Part shown: piece by piece, positions 50,351-59,612 of the stretch | Numbering within the stretch: position 1 is the stretch's first letter | Layout: each line of letters starts with the position of its first letter | Source of the DNA: Bacillota bacterium | Lineage (GTDB): Bacteria > Bacillota > Bacilli > Paenibacillales > UBA4045 | Reading direction: 5' to 3' | Length of the DNA stretch: 64,000 nt | NCBI GenBank assembly: GCA_023441055.1 | Contig: JAEZQY010000067.1 | Location: 62,001 to 126,000 of the forward strand | Made by a program: the position numbers and the translations under genes | Notes under the pieces: model-generated | Databases searched by the model: none | Told to the model about the DNA's origin: nothing | Seen by the model: only the letters and a program-made list of their open reading frames with translations

Positions 50351-52568
50351 GGTCGCCAGCCTCCACTACTGTATAATCCATCGACTGCACATGATGATCA
50401 CCGACGATTTGGCTGGTTTCGCCATAGTTGATATACACGACATCTCCATTCTGATAGGTCACCTTGACAAGCTCGCTATTCAACCGTTCATGCGAGACCA
50501 TCGCCTGGTTCCAAGTGGACGATAGTCGTTCGTTAAACTCATCCATGATCTCATTAATCCGCTGGACCCAGTCTATATAATAGGAAGAGAAGAGTTTATT
50601 GTAGGCTGTTTTCTTCAATAATACGGAAGGCTCGCCTGTCAATTCAAAGTGCGGCATGCTGCCAAACTCTACCCATTTCAGCTTCTGCAGCTGTAAATCA
50701 TAAGAAAGATTGCCTGGCATTGAGGAGTATGGGATGCTTCCATGAACGACCATCTGGAAGAACGGGATATCCTCATCACTTCCTCTGTTCTTCGATGATT
50801 GCAGCGGTATATTGTACAATCTTGAGGCATAGCTGAGCACATATTGGTTACCGCCATCCACGGCAACGCGCTGATTGCTCTGAACAGCAGCCTCTAGCAG
50901 ATCACGCCATCTGTGCTTGGTGTCCGTCCTGCTCATCGGATTCACCTTGTTGTAATCGTGGTAGATCATCTGACCGATTTGATCCACGGCCAGCGCTCCG
51001 CCGCCTGCTTGATCGAGCATGGTTTGCATGGAGGCAGCGCGAGACATCGCTGTAATTGGATTAACCAGCAGGCGAGACTTATCTATCGTAGCTACGGACA
51101 GGTTGCTTCCCTCCTTGGCTACGTGCTTCTTGCTATTGAGCCCACGTGCCTTGCTGTCTACCAGCAAGTAATCGTTAGCCAGGTACAGCTTGATGTTTTG
51201 CTCTGAGGTAAATTCGGCCAGCTGCTTCAAGCTCTTTTCCCCGCCAAGCTTTCTCTCCGTTTTCACTTGGCCTAACGGATATTTGCCATAGCCCCCTTTC
51301 ATCCAGCCCTTCAAGATCAATTCAATTTGCCCTACACCTGCTTGCTTAATTTGTTCCACAATCTGTTCAGCTGCTTTATAGGTTGTCATCGGAATATACT
51401 TATCCCACAGCATTCGTTCCTCGACAATGCCCATGAATAGATCCAAGCCGAGAGGAATCTGATCCCCCTCATGAATGATACGTTGCAGCAGGCCTTGGTC
51501 CAACAAGTGCTGCCGATATCGATTCGCCATCCCGCTGTAATGAGCCTCATCATCGACAAGGAACCATATTCGAATTTCTCTGTCACTAGCAATCATGGCT
51601 TTATCTGCCTTAAGCGCTGTTGCGACGGCGCCCTGCGTTCCCCGAACCGTTATATTCGAGAGCGTCACATTGTACATATGACGGTAATTGAGTTCAAACC
51701 AGATACGATTTAACGGCACCATGAAACCATCCGGGTTAACGGAGATCGTGCTATCCTCTTCGCCTCTCATTCCTGCTGCCAGGAAGGCATTATTCCCAAC
51801 CTTCATGCCAAAAACCGGAAGCATGGCTTGATATTTGACATCTGAATCCACTTCCTGCTCATTGATGTTAATGGCACTCGCGCTATACACAGGCAGCTTA
51901 AATCCTCTGACATCTCTTGGACGCTCTGACTTCATGTCGAAGTGCGTCAGAGCTCCGCTCCCATCCGGATACATCATGTATCCGTCCATCTGGCCTACCC
52001 CTTCGCCGCTCGCTCCAAAAAACGGCATCAGTTCAACGCTGACTAGCCCATTGTTCCCCCTATGTACAATCTGATCGGCTGGGATGCGAACGATGATCGA
52101 ATCGTCCAGCAATTCCATTTCAAGCGTTAATTGGATGCCTGCCTTCGTAAAGTCATAGGTCACAGCTATACCGTTTGCTATTTGGGCAACATTGGTTTGC
52201 GTCGTATCTGCTGTTGAATAGGCTTTGGTGAGAACCTGCTCTCTTGTTGCGTTCAAATTGGTGTAGACAATCGTGATTAATGACGACATGTTGCTGCGCC
52301 ACGTACGGTTTTCCCCGCTGAGGTCATACATATCATCCTCTAATACTGATCGCCACACATGGCCTGTTCGCCGATCCTCCACCGCAATTGCGCCGGTTGT
52401 CACGTTGGCATAAAGCACCAATTGACCGGAAGCGGCGACCTGCTCGTAGGAATCGGAAGCGAAGCTTGCCGATACCGCAATCTGCCAGGGCTGTATCACA
52501 AATACCGTTACGAGCAATGCCAGAATAACAACTTTATATCCTGATTTGCCCCACTTGTTGATGATCAT
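50343..52568 (-). CDS. DUF5696 exported protein
   Basis: Secreted or surface protein of 741 residues. A signal peptide spans roughly residues 1-35 (VVILALLVTVFVIQPWQIAVSASFA) without a lipobox cysteine. The mature part matches the DUF5696 family: YANVTTGAIAVEDRRTGHVW, a galactose-mutarotase-like beta-sandwich, and a C-terminal half with TIM-barrel-like blocks (QIELILKGWMKGGYGKYP, LAVDQIGQMIYHDYN), as in glycoside hydrolases. It is typically encoded with sugar ABC transporters in Paenibacillus. A glycosidase or glycan-binding role is plausible but unproven. GGAGG precedes the ATG. It overlaps the following permease gene. Confidence 0.85.
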   Translation of the reverse strand: MIINKWGKSGYKVVILALLVTVFVIQPWQIAVSASFASDSYEQVAASGQLVLYANVTTGAIAVEDRRTGHVWRSVLEDDMYDLSGENRTWRSNMSSLITIVYTNLNATREQVLTKAYSTADTTQTNVAQIANGIAVTYDFTKAGIQLTLEMELLDDSIIVRIPADQIVHRGNNGLVSVELMPFFGASGEGVGQMDGYMMYPDGSGALTHFDMKSERPRDVRGFKLPVYSASAININEQEVDSDVKYQAMLPVFGMKVGNNAFLAAGMRGEEDSTISVNPDGFMVPLNRIWFELNYRHMYNVTLSNITVRGTQGAVATALKADKAMIASDREIRIWFLVDDEAHYSGMANRYRQHLLDQGLLQRIIHEGDQIPLGLDLFMGIVEERMLWDKYIPMTTYKAAEQIVEQIKQAGVGQIELILKGWMKGGYGKYPLGQVKTERKLGGEKSLKQLAEFTSEQNIKLYLANDYLLVDSKARGLNSKKHVAKEGSNLSVATIDKSRLLVNPITAMSRAASMQTMLDQAGGGALAVDQIGQMIYHDYNKVNPMSRTDTKHRWRDLLEAAVQSNQRVAVDGGNQYVLSYASRLYNIPLQSSKNRGSDEDIPFFQMVVHGSIPYSSMPGNLSYDLQLQKLKWVEFGSMPHFELTGEPSVLLKKTAYNKLFSSYYIDWVQRINEIMDEFNERLSSTWNQAMVSHERLNSELVKVTYQNGDVVYINYGETSQIVGDHHVQSMDYTVVEAGDHE

Positions 52569-52598
52569 ATGTCATGATGCCTCCTTCCTGCTCTATTT

Positions 52599-54668
52599 CT
52601 AGAAAAACGCTATTCGAATTTCTTGAATGATGCCGGTAATGAATACATATAGACGTCCCGTCATGACATACCCGAGAATGGCTACTGCCCACATGAGCAC
52701 AATCGTGAACCCTGACAACACGTAAGTAACGCTGGACTTCAGCATTGTATAATCATTCATCACTTTATTGCTGAGGAAGAATAAGAGGAATAACCAAATC
52801 CACATCCCCGCATAAAGCACGTTATAGAAGCTGGCCTCCTGACCAGACAAGACGTTGGACAGAAGCATCAACGGAATGTTGAACAAAGCGTAAACGACCA
52901 TACTATAGCTAGCCGCGACGAAGATTTCGCCAATGCGTGATTCCCCGTCCATAATAGCGCTGACGAAGAAGTTGGCCAGCACCCACGTGACGGGAGGCAC
53001 AAGCAAGATTACCGCCTCCAGCAATAGATTCGATTCCACTAAATGAAGGGATGCTAATGGAAAATGAACAACCGACAAGTAAAGAATGTGTACTATGAAT
53101 GCCGCCAGCAGCACCAGTGCGGCTGATAAATAATTCAATCTTCCCCGTGTGCTTATAATTAGCTCGTAGGTGCGACTGGGCTGAAACAGCACGCCGAGCG
53201 ACAGCAGCACACCAGAGACGAACGGCACCTGTTCTGTGCTGTTCTCCACCTCGTGAATCGTTTTGAACGCTATGCGTCTTAGCCACTTGATCGTATACAC
53301 AAGCAGTACGATGGCCAGGACACCCAGCAGGACAACTACAAAAAAATACTCGCGGAACAATTGGTATCGATATTCAGCGAAAGCCTTGGAATAGTTCTCC
53401 TTGTGGCCGGCCAGCTCATAGTTGTGCATGGCCTGGCTCCATTGTTCTTGTTTGTACAGCGAATTAGCTAATCCGATGTGGGCAAGCTGATAGTTTTCAT
53501 CAATCGCCAGCACTTGCTTCCAGTTCTCATAGGCTAGCGAATATTCTGCATTTCCATAGTAGACAATCGCTTCATGTACCTGTTCGATGAAATACGTTGG
53601 CTCGAAGATCTGAATGCTGCCTAGCACGCTGTCTAGAACGTAAATCCGCCCGTTATCGTCTATTTCAATGGCAGAGGGCATCGTAAATCTCCCTTGCTGC
53701 TCTCCTTTACCACCGAATACCGTTAATAGATTGCCCTCTTGATCGTATTGGTACAGCTTGCCGCTAGTCACTTCAATTACGGTAATGATCCCTTGCTTGC
53801 TTACGGCTATATCGACAAATTGAGGAGTAATGGCTTTGCCTGTGAGCTGATCGACTCGTTCACCCAGAGGTTCCAGATTGCTCCGATATTTATACATATC
53901 CAGACCAAGCGAATTCAGCTTTTTAATTTCACCTTCCGGGTCGAGGCTCGTTGCATACACAAAGCCCTTCTCATCCATGGTGAGATTGATATAATAGGGA
54001 GCATTGCGGCTAGCGATCTTTCTTTGCTGCTCCTCTGACGCGAACATACGAATGAAGACATCTATGATGCTGAAGCCAATCTCGCTTTGACCCAGGAATC
54101 CACGGAATCGATTATGCGCGTCCATGGCCATAATGTTCTGACCCTTCACCGTATAGATGTAGCCTGTCGAGCTGATCAGCAGCTTGGATGGCGCCAAGGC
54201 GAACGAGTCTCTCAGCAGCTCGGATTCGGGCGTGACAGACTGCTCCACGAACTCGCCGTCCGCTGCAAGATGGACGATACGGTTATTGCTCGTATCGGCG
54301 ACATACATGTCTCCATCCTGATCGACATAGATGCCTGAAGGCCCTCGGAGCGGGTCATCCGCTGGTCCAGCATACACGCCCAGCAGCTCGCCTGAGATCG
54401 ACAGCTTCACAACTCGATTATTCCCGGTATCAGCAACATAGAGGGCATCTCCGCTGATGAACATATCCTGCGGCTGTTCGAAGTACACGATTCCCTCAGC
54501 TGCTGCTCCGCCGTTATACAACGTATCCACATGAATATAGCTTTGGGGAATCGGAACACGCCTGCCGTCCTCCAGCGTATAATCCGGACTGCTGGCTGCA
54601 GTCGGATCGATCATGATCAGCTGAATCATCAGCAGCGCTATGAAGATAAGATTACATTTTTTTACCAT
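52599..54668 (-). CDS. NHL-repeat / TPR / YIP1 multidomain membrane protein
   Basis: Protein of 689 residues with four parts. Residues 1-25 are a signal peptide. From 60 to about 370 there are NHL beta-propeller repeats with the recurring (L/M)YVADT(G/S)NNR(V/I)V signature. From about 375 to 430 there is a TPR pair (YSLAYENWKQVLAIDENYQLAHIGLANSLYK, broken by helix turns). After a membrane helix near 440-462, residues 485-689 form a YIP1 domain with about five helices. The propeller and TPR would be outside the cell. It lies between the two permease pairs of the operon. It may be a glycan- or protein-binding scaffold that links importer parts, but this is inference. Confidence 0.85.
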   Translation of the reverse strand: MVKKCNLIFIALLMIQLIMIDPTAASSPDYTLEDGRRVPIPQSYIHVDTLYNGGAAAEGIVYFEQPQDMFISGDALYVADTGNNRVVKLSISGELLGVYAGPADDPLRGPSGIYVDQDGDMYVADTSNNRIVHLAADGEFVEQSVTPESELLRDSFALAPSKLLISSTGYIYTVKGQNIMAMDAHNRFRGFLGQSEIGFSIIDVFIRMFASEEQQRKIASRNAPYYINLTMDEKGFVYATSLDPEGEIKKLNSLGLDMYKYRSNLEPLGERVDQLTGKAITPQFVDIAVSKQGIITVIEVTSGKLYQYDQEGNLLTVFGGKGEQQGRFTMPSAIEIDDNGRIYVLDSVLGSIQIFEPTYFIEQVHEAIVYYGNAEYSLAYENWKQVLAIDENYQLAHIGLANSLYKQEQWSQAMHNYELAGHKENYSKAFAEYRYQLFREYFFVVVLLGVLAIVLLVYTIKWLRRIAFKTIHEVENSTEQVPFVSGVLLSLGVLFQPSRTYELIISTRGRLNYLSAALVLLAAFIVHILYLSVVHFPLASLHLVESNLLLEAVILLVPPVTWVLANFFVSAIMDGESRIGEIFVAASYSMVVYALFNIPLMLLSNVLSGQEASFYNVLYAGMWIWLFLLFFLSNKVMNDYTMLKSSVTYVLSGFTIVLMWAVAILGYVMTGRLYVFITGIIQEIRIAFF

Positions 54669-54682
54669 CTAACTCTGTCTCC

Positions 54683-55573
54683 TTATCCCTTGATGCCAGA
54701 GTGGGTCATCGTCTCCATAACTCTAGCCTGCATGGTCATAAATATAACGATCGTCGGAATAATCATGACGAAGGTTGCGGCCGCAACCGCTCCTGCACGC
54801 CCAATATTGACCGTCGCCGGTCCGCCGGCAATGGTCTGTAAGGCCAGAGGCACCGTCTTCATCGTCTGGCTCGTCGTGAAGATCAAGGCAGAGAAATAGT
54901 CATTCCAATTGGCAACAAAGGTTAATACCGTTAAGGTGGCCCAGGCAGGCGTCAACGCAGGCATGATGATCGACCAGAAAATATGCCATTCACGCGCCCC
55001 ATCCATCCGGCCTGACTCAATCAGTTCATTCGGAATTTGCTCCATGAATTGCTTCATTAAGAAGAAGCTGTACGCAACCGCAATATTCGGGATAATAAGC
55101 GCCCAGTACGTATTGATTAATCCGAGCCCATTGACAACCATATATCGCGATATTTGGGTCACATGAGGCGAGAACATTAAGGCCGCGATGATCAGACTGA
55201 AGATGACCGTATGTCCTGGAGGCTTATGCTTCACCAGCCCATATGCGCCCAAGGAGCTGACGATAACTGTACCCAGCACAGTCATAACGGTTACGAAGAC
55301 GCTATTGAACACATACCGCGCGAACGGGATCGTGGAGCTGCCCAGCGAGATGACCAGATTGGTAAAATTATCGAAGGTTGGACGAACCACCCAATACCTG
55401 GGCGGGAATAAGAACAATTCATCCAGCGGCTTGAACGCTGTACTGACTACGAATATAAGCGGCAGCGCGCAGAACACAACTAAAGCGATCATGAATAAAT
55501 AGAGCAGCGTCCAGCTGAAGCTGAAATGGAACTTCAGCCTGCGGGATCGGCGATTGGCAGCACTAATTCTCAA
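54683..55573 (-). CDS. Carbohydrate ABC transporter permease (MalG type), first pair
   Basis: Inner-membrane permease of 296 residues. The basic N-terminus RISAANRRSRRLKFHF precedes the first of six membrane segments. The EAA loop reads LIESGRMDGAREWHIFWSIIMP, with the family's EAA changed to ESG. Its C-terminus MTHSGIKG is typical. The start is TTG at 55573 with GGGGGAAG upstream. It works with the product of 55604-56500 and the large binding protein. Confidence 0.93.
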   Translation of the reverse strand: MRISAANRRSRRLKFHFSFSWTLLYLFMIALVVFCALPLIFVVSTAFKPLDELFLFPPRYWVVRPTFDNFTNLVISLGSSTIPFARYVFNSVFVTVMTVLGTVIVSSLGAYGLVKHKPPGHTVIFSLIIAALMFSPHVTQISRYMVVNGLGLINTYWALIIPNIAVAYSFFLMKQFMEQIPNELIESGRMDGAREWHIFWSIIMPALTPAWATLTVLTFVANWNDYFSALIFTTSQTMKTVPLALQTIAGGPATVNIGRAGAVAAATFVMIIPTIVIFMTMQARVMETMTHSGIKG

Positions 55574-55603
55574 GGCTCTTCCCCCTTCTTCTAAGTCGTT
55601 ATT

Positions 55604-56500
55604 TTAGGAGTCATTAGATCCCAGCAGGCGGAATACAACTCTTCCGAGGAAGAATGTTAAGATGAATAGGACCATGGCAACCGCTGATGCATAGCCCATC
55701 TGGAAGCGAATGAACGCATAGTCATATAAGTGCGAAACGATCGTGTGCCCGGCATAGTTCGGACTGGGCAACCCGGCGAAGGCGACAGCCACCTCGAACA
55801 CGCCGAATGAGGAAACAATGGAAGTCACCGCACCGAACAGCAGCTGCGGCTTCATCATAGGCAGTGTCAGATAGATGAGCTCCTGAAACTTATTGCGAAT
55901 CCCATCGAGTGAACCGGCTTCATAATAGTCACGATTAATATTTTGCAAGCCGGCCAAGAACACCAGGAATCCTGTCCCCATACTCATCCATACCGCAATC
56001 AGCATAATGACCCAGAGGATATAGTCAGGGTCCACATTCCAATTGATCGGACCGCCGATCACGCCCAGCTTGATCAGCAGGTGATTGACATAGCCGTAAC
56101 GGTCAGACGAGAAGAAAATGAGCCACACAGCTCCCATCGCCACACCAGAAGTAATGGAGGGCGCGTAGAAGGCAAGGGCAAATACGTTCCTCATCTTCAA
56201 TAGGTTGATGACCCATGCCGCGACGAAGGACATGATGTATCCGATTGGACCTGTGATGAAGGCGAATACCATGGTGATCTGCAACGCCTTGAGGAAGATG
56301 CGATCATCCATAAACAGCAGCTTGTAATTCGTAATCCCGACCCATTGTGGGGGCTGCAGCATGTTGTAATTCGTGAAGCTGATCCCGAATGCAACGAGGA
56401 CAGGGATGATGATGAACAAGGTGAATAAGAATAAGAACGGCAACAGAAACAAATAACCGGTTCCATGTCTTCGAAAAAAAAGTCTAACTTGATTCGTCAT
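55604..56500 (-). CDS. Carbohydrate ABC transporter permease (MalF type), first pair
   Basis: Inner-membrane permease of 298 residues with six membrane segments. GYLFLLPFLFLFTLFIIIP is the first helix. The EAA loop reads YYEAGSLDGIRNKFQELIYLTLP. It starts 11 bases after the binding-protein gene and is the second gene of the ten-gene operon. The pair with 54683-55573 directly follows the binding protein and is therefore the likeliest channel for it. Confidence 0.94.
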   Translation of the reverse strand: MTNQVRLFFRRHGTGYLFLLPFLFLFTLFIIIPVLVAFGISFTNYNMLQPPQWVGITNYKLLFMDDRIFLKALQITMVFAFITGPIGYIMSFVAAWVINLLKMRNVFALAFYAPSITSGVAMGAVWLIFFSSDRYGYVNHLLIKLGVIGGPINWNVDPDYILWVIMLIAVWMSMGTGFLVFLAGLQNINRDYYEAGSLDGIRNKFQELIYLTLPMMKPQLLFGAVTSIVSSFGVFEVAVAFAGLPSPNYAGHTIVSHLYDYAFIRFQMGYASAVAMVLFILTFFLGRVVFRLLGSNDS

Positions 56501-56511
56501 ACTCCCGTCTC

Positions 56512-59439
56512 CTACTCTTGGTCGGTAACAAACCCGTATTCTTCCTGCTTCATGCGCAATTCGCGATTGATTTCCTTAATGCCCTTCTCCAATGTCTCAC
56601 GAACATTCTCGTTATCGAGCACGACTGAGTTCCATGCATTGTTGATATAGCGCAGCGTATAGTAACCGCCGAGCACGACAGGAGTCTCTTCAGCGAATTT
56701 CCACATCTCTCGAATCACATCCAGATCTTCCTTACGCCATGATAAGTTCGAGAAGGCTTCCACATTCGCTGTATTCCAGCGCGCTTCAACCCCGATCAGC
56801 GCCTCCAGCTCGCGGGCGAAGCTCGTCTGCACATCCTCGCTCATCCACCACTTTAGGAACTCCCATGACTGCTCCGAGTGCTCGCTCTGCTTCATAATGA
56901 CGGCGCTCTGTCCGGCCAGCAGACCTGTTGCCCGATCCACAACGCCATCGTCCTGCATTCTCCCAGGGATCGGTGCGATCCCCCAGCGTCCGGCAATTTC
57001 CGGAGCAGCGACAGATAATTGCAAGTAAGTTCCGAAGTCGCCGATTCCCATTGGCATCTCCCCAGTACGCAGCCGATTATAGAAATCCGCTACAACCGGA
57101 ACGCCGTAATTGGTGAACAGCTCCGTATATTCCTGGAACGCGCGGAACGCCATCGGTGTATCGAGCGCCGAGCGCGTGCTGTCCTCTGTGTAGAAATCCC
57201 CGCCATGCTGGAACAGAAACGGAGTGAAGTCCTGAGGATAGTAGAATTGCAACCCATTCTGATACAGCACGGGCAGTGTGTGATGATATAAATCGTCGCG
57301 TGTATCCGGCAGCCGCACCCCGAGCTCTTCCACAATATCCTTGCGATAATACATGACGGAGAAGTTCATCGTCTCCGGAAGACCGTATACGCCGCCGCGA
57401 TAACGGAATGGAATCATGATATTCGGAATAAACCGCTCGCTGACCTGCTCGAAATCCGGGAATTGTGACAGGTCGTAAACGGTATCGCGAATCGCGAATT
57501 CAACCGGCGAGGCGGCATCGACGCCAAGCCCGACATCAGGCGCATTGCCTGAGGCAATCGCCAGCATCAGGGCATTGATGCTGCCCGCCTCCAGCTGATT
57601 AGCCGGAAGCACATTCATGTTGATCGCGATCCCGGTCTGCGGGGTGAATTGTTCATCAGCCATTTCTTTAATAATCTCCGCCCATTCCACACCACGGGCA
57701 ATCCACACATCTATCGTTGTCGTGATTTCTGTCCCCTCACCCAGAACATGCCCTATGCTGTCATAATCCTTCTGGAAGGATAAGAAGAAGTTAGAAATGC
57801 TCGCACGCAAACGCTGCCAGAAGCTCGAGCGGGGATTCGCCCATTGGTCCGACGGAGGGCCCGCTTGCATATAATCGATCATCAGCGGCTGGCTCTGCAT
57901 ATTCGTATACCAGGTGCCCAGACTGTTCTGCGCATTGTTCAGATCCTTCATCCTGCCTGCTATAATGAACGGGTCCTCGATCATATGATTAAGCTGGTCT
58001 TGAATCGTTAACAGATTATTCGCCATCGCTGGCAGCTTATCTGCCAAGCCCTTGATCCGATCATACTTAGCCTGCAGACTGGCGATCAGATGCTCCATAT
58101 TGCCTCGCAAGGTTGGGATTGCGGTGAAGAAATCATAATCATAATTCGGATCAGGCTCATTGCCGGCAATCTTCGTGATGTCTCTGATGATCTGAGACAG
58201 CAGTAAATTATCCTCATTCATCGAACGCAGGATCGGCGCCAGCTCACCCAGCTTCACAGTCATCGTCAATCGATGCTTCCCCTTGGTCAAGTAAATGTGG
58301 AACGGCTCTCCGCTGTCCGCTTGCAGCGTATGCAGATCCCACTTCGTACTGTAGTCGAACTTATACGTCTCGAACTCTTGGAAGGGGACAACGCCGTCTA
58401 TCGCAATTTGCCGATAGGAGGGCAATCCGTCATTCCATGTCTGAAGCGCGCGGACACCGATCTTATACAGCCCGTCCTCCGGCGCCTCGAACTCCCATGT
58501 AACCGCCTGATTGCCCTTCCGCCAAGGCCAGCCGCCAATGACGTTCAGGACACGGTTCTTCAGCGACGGCGGACTGACTAAGGGGTCCCCATGGCTTTCC
58601 CGCCGAATCGTCGGCTGGCTCTTCTCGACAGCCTGCAGCTCAGCTTCGAATTTCAACGTCTGACCCGCTTCTGTATAGCCAGCGGAGCGATATTCATCCA
58701 GCCTTTCCGTGTAGGACGGAATCGGTTCCAGCGGCACAAGACTCACCTGTGCGATCGCCATCGCCTGATCTACATATTGCAGCCGCAGCGTATGTTGACC
58801 GGCATCCAGATAAAGCTCGAACGGACGCGCATACATGCCCGCGTCATCGGTAAGACGGATCGTGCTCCATTGCGGGATTTCCTCCTGCCCCGGGCGTGTT
58901 TCATCTCCGAGGCTGTTCACTACAGGCTCGCCCTTATCCCTCCACTTGCGCGGGAACACAATGCTCAGCGCCTCCAGGAACGGAACCTCGCCATCCACCA
59001 TTAATGAACGTGTTGCCGGGTTGCCCGAGCCTGGAAGCATATAGTAGTCCACCTCAACGGCGTACAAGCCTGGAACAGTAATGTCGAAGTCCCATTCCGC
59101 CCAATCGATCATTTCCTCCCAGACGAAGGACAGCTCAGCGCGGCCCCCGATCTGCCTCTCCAGCCGAGGCTGCTGATCGCCAGCAATCCGAAGCTGATCT
59201 GCTGGGGCCGCCACAGGTGAAGCGTCCGCTGAAGTGACTCCGTCCGCTTCATATCCGGCAGCGATTTCTGCATAGTAGGGATATTTCGTGAATGTAGAAT
59301 ACTCTTCACCCGTCCAATTATTTTGCGAGCTGTATTTTTCCTTTAGCGGCACGCCAGCCTTCCCGTCTGAAGGAAGCATGACGATCAATAGCGCCGCAAT
59401 GCACAGCATAGCTAACGACGTTCTCGCCGATTGTCTCAC
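56512..59439 (-). CDS. Very large extracellular solute-binding protein with N-terminal CBM-like domains
   Basis: A 975-residue exported protein, about twice the usual size of an ABC binding protein. The signal sequence LAMLCIAALLIVMLPSDGKAG lacks a lipobox cysteine after its core. Two beta-sandwich, CBM35/CBM6-like repeats follow (about 85-230 and 260-405), each with a (D/E)G-Y-V--- and SL-VDGEVPF / QIAIDGVVPF block. Residues 405-560 are helical and hydrophilic. The last 415 residues are a CUT1-type binding domain (TTTIDVWIARGVEWAEIIKEM, GLPETMNFSVMYYRKDI, KWWMSEDVQTSFARE). GTG at 59439 with GGGGGAAG upstream is the start. It leads the ten-gene operon. Confidence 0.88.
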   Translation of the reverse strand: MRQSARTSLAMLCIAALLIVMLPSDGKAGVPLKEKYSSQNNWTGEEYSTFTKYPYYAEIAAGYEADGVTSADASPVAAPADQLRIAGDQQPRLERQIGGRAELSFVWEEMIDWAEWDFDITVPGLYAVEVDYYMLPGSGNPATRSLMVDGEVPFLEALSIVFPRKWRDKGEPVVNSLGDETRPGQEEIPQWSTIRLTDDAGMYARPFELYLDAGQHTLRLQYVDQAMAIAQVSLVPLEPIPSYTERLDEYRSAGYTEAGQTLKFEAELQAVEKSQPTIRRESHGDPLVSPPSLKNRVLNVIGGWPWRKGNQAVTWEFEAPEDGLYKIGVRALQTWNDGLPSYRQIAIDGVVPFQEFETYKFDYSTKWDLHTLQADSGEPFHIYLTKGKHRLTMTVKLGELAPILRSMNEDNLLLSQIIRDITKIAGNEPDPNYDYDFFTAIPTLRGNMEHLIASLQAKYDRIKGLADKLPAMANNLLTIQDQLNHMIEDPFIIAGRMKDLNNAQNSLGTWYTNMQSQPLMIDYMQAGPPSDQWANPRSSFWQRLRASISNFFLSFQKDYDSIGHVLGEGTEITTTIDVWIARGVEWAEIIKEMADEQFTPQTGIAINMNVLPANQLEAGSINALMLAIASGNAPDVGLGVDAASPVEFAIRDTVYDLSQFPDFEQVSERFIPNIMIPFRYRGGVYGLPETMNFSVMYYRKDIVEELGVRLPDTRDDLYHHTLPVLYQNGLQFYYPQDFTPFLFQHGGDFYTEDSTRSALDTPMAFRAFQEYTELFTNYGVPVVADFYNRLRTGEMPMGIGDFGTYLQLSVAAPEIAGRWGIAPIPGRMQDDGVVDRATGLLAGQSAVIMKQSEHSEQSWEFLKWWMSEDVQTSFARELEALIGVEARWNTANVEAFSNLSWRKEDLDVIREMWKFAEETPVVLGGYYTLRYINNAWNSVVLDNENVRETLEKGIKEINRELRMKQEEYGFVTDQE

Positions 59440-59555
59440 TCTTCTTCCCCCTAATTCTCAAGTTGTCTATTTGCTCCTCTTATCAGTATAGAAAACCGTC
59501 ATATCTGTGTATGTATTAATATCTTTACATCCTGTTTGACAATCTACCGTTTTGT
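59440..59555 (-). promoter_or_regulatory. Upstream region of the ten-gene operon
   Basis: Minus-strand TATACT near 59490 has only a weak CATACA at -35 (17-base spacer). TTGTCA near 59535 has a TTAATA -10 candidate. A weak -35 would fit activation by the YesN-type regulator encoded next door. No perfect repeat for that regulator was recognised. Confidence 0.35.
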
Positions 59556-59569
59556 TGAGAACGCTTTCG
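59556..59569. promoter_or_regulatory. cre-like site upstream of the ten-gene operon
   Basis: TGAGAACGCTTTCG matches the CcpA consensus TGNAARCGNWWWCA at 12 of 14 positions. It lies about 117-130 bases before the binding-protein start and just after the response-regulator gene. Confidence 0.45.
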
Positions 59570-59612
59570 TAAATAGGCATGACAAATAAAGCTCACTTAT
59601 AAGTAATTTTGA

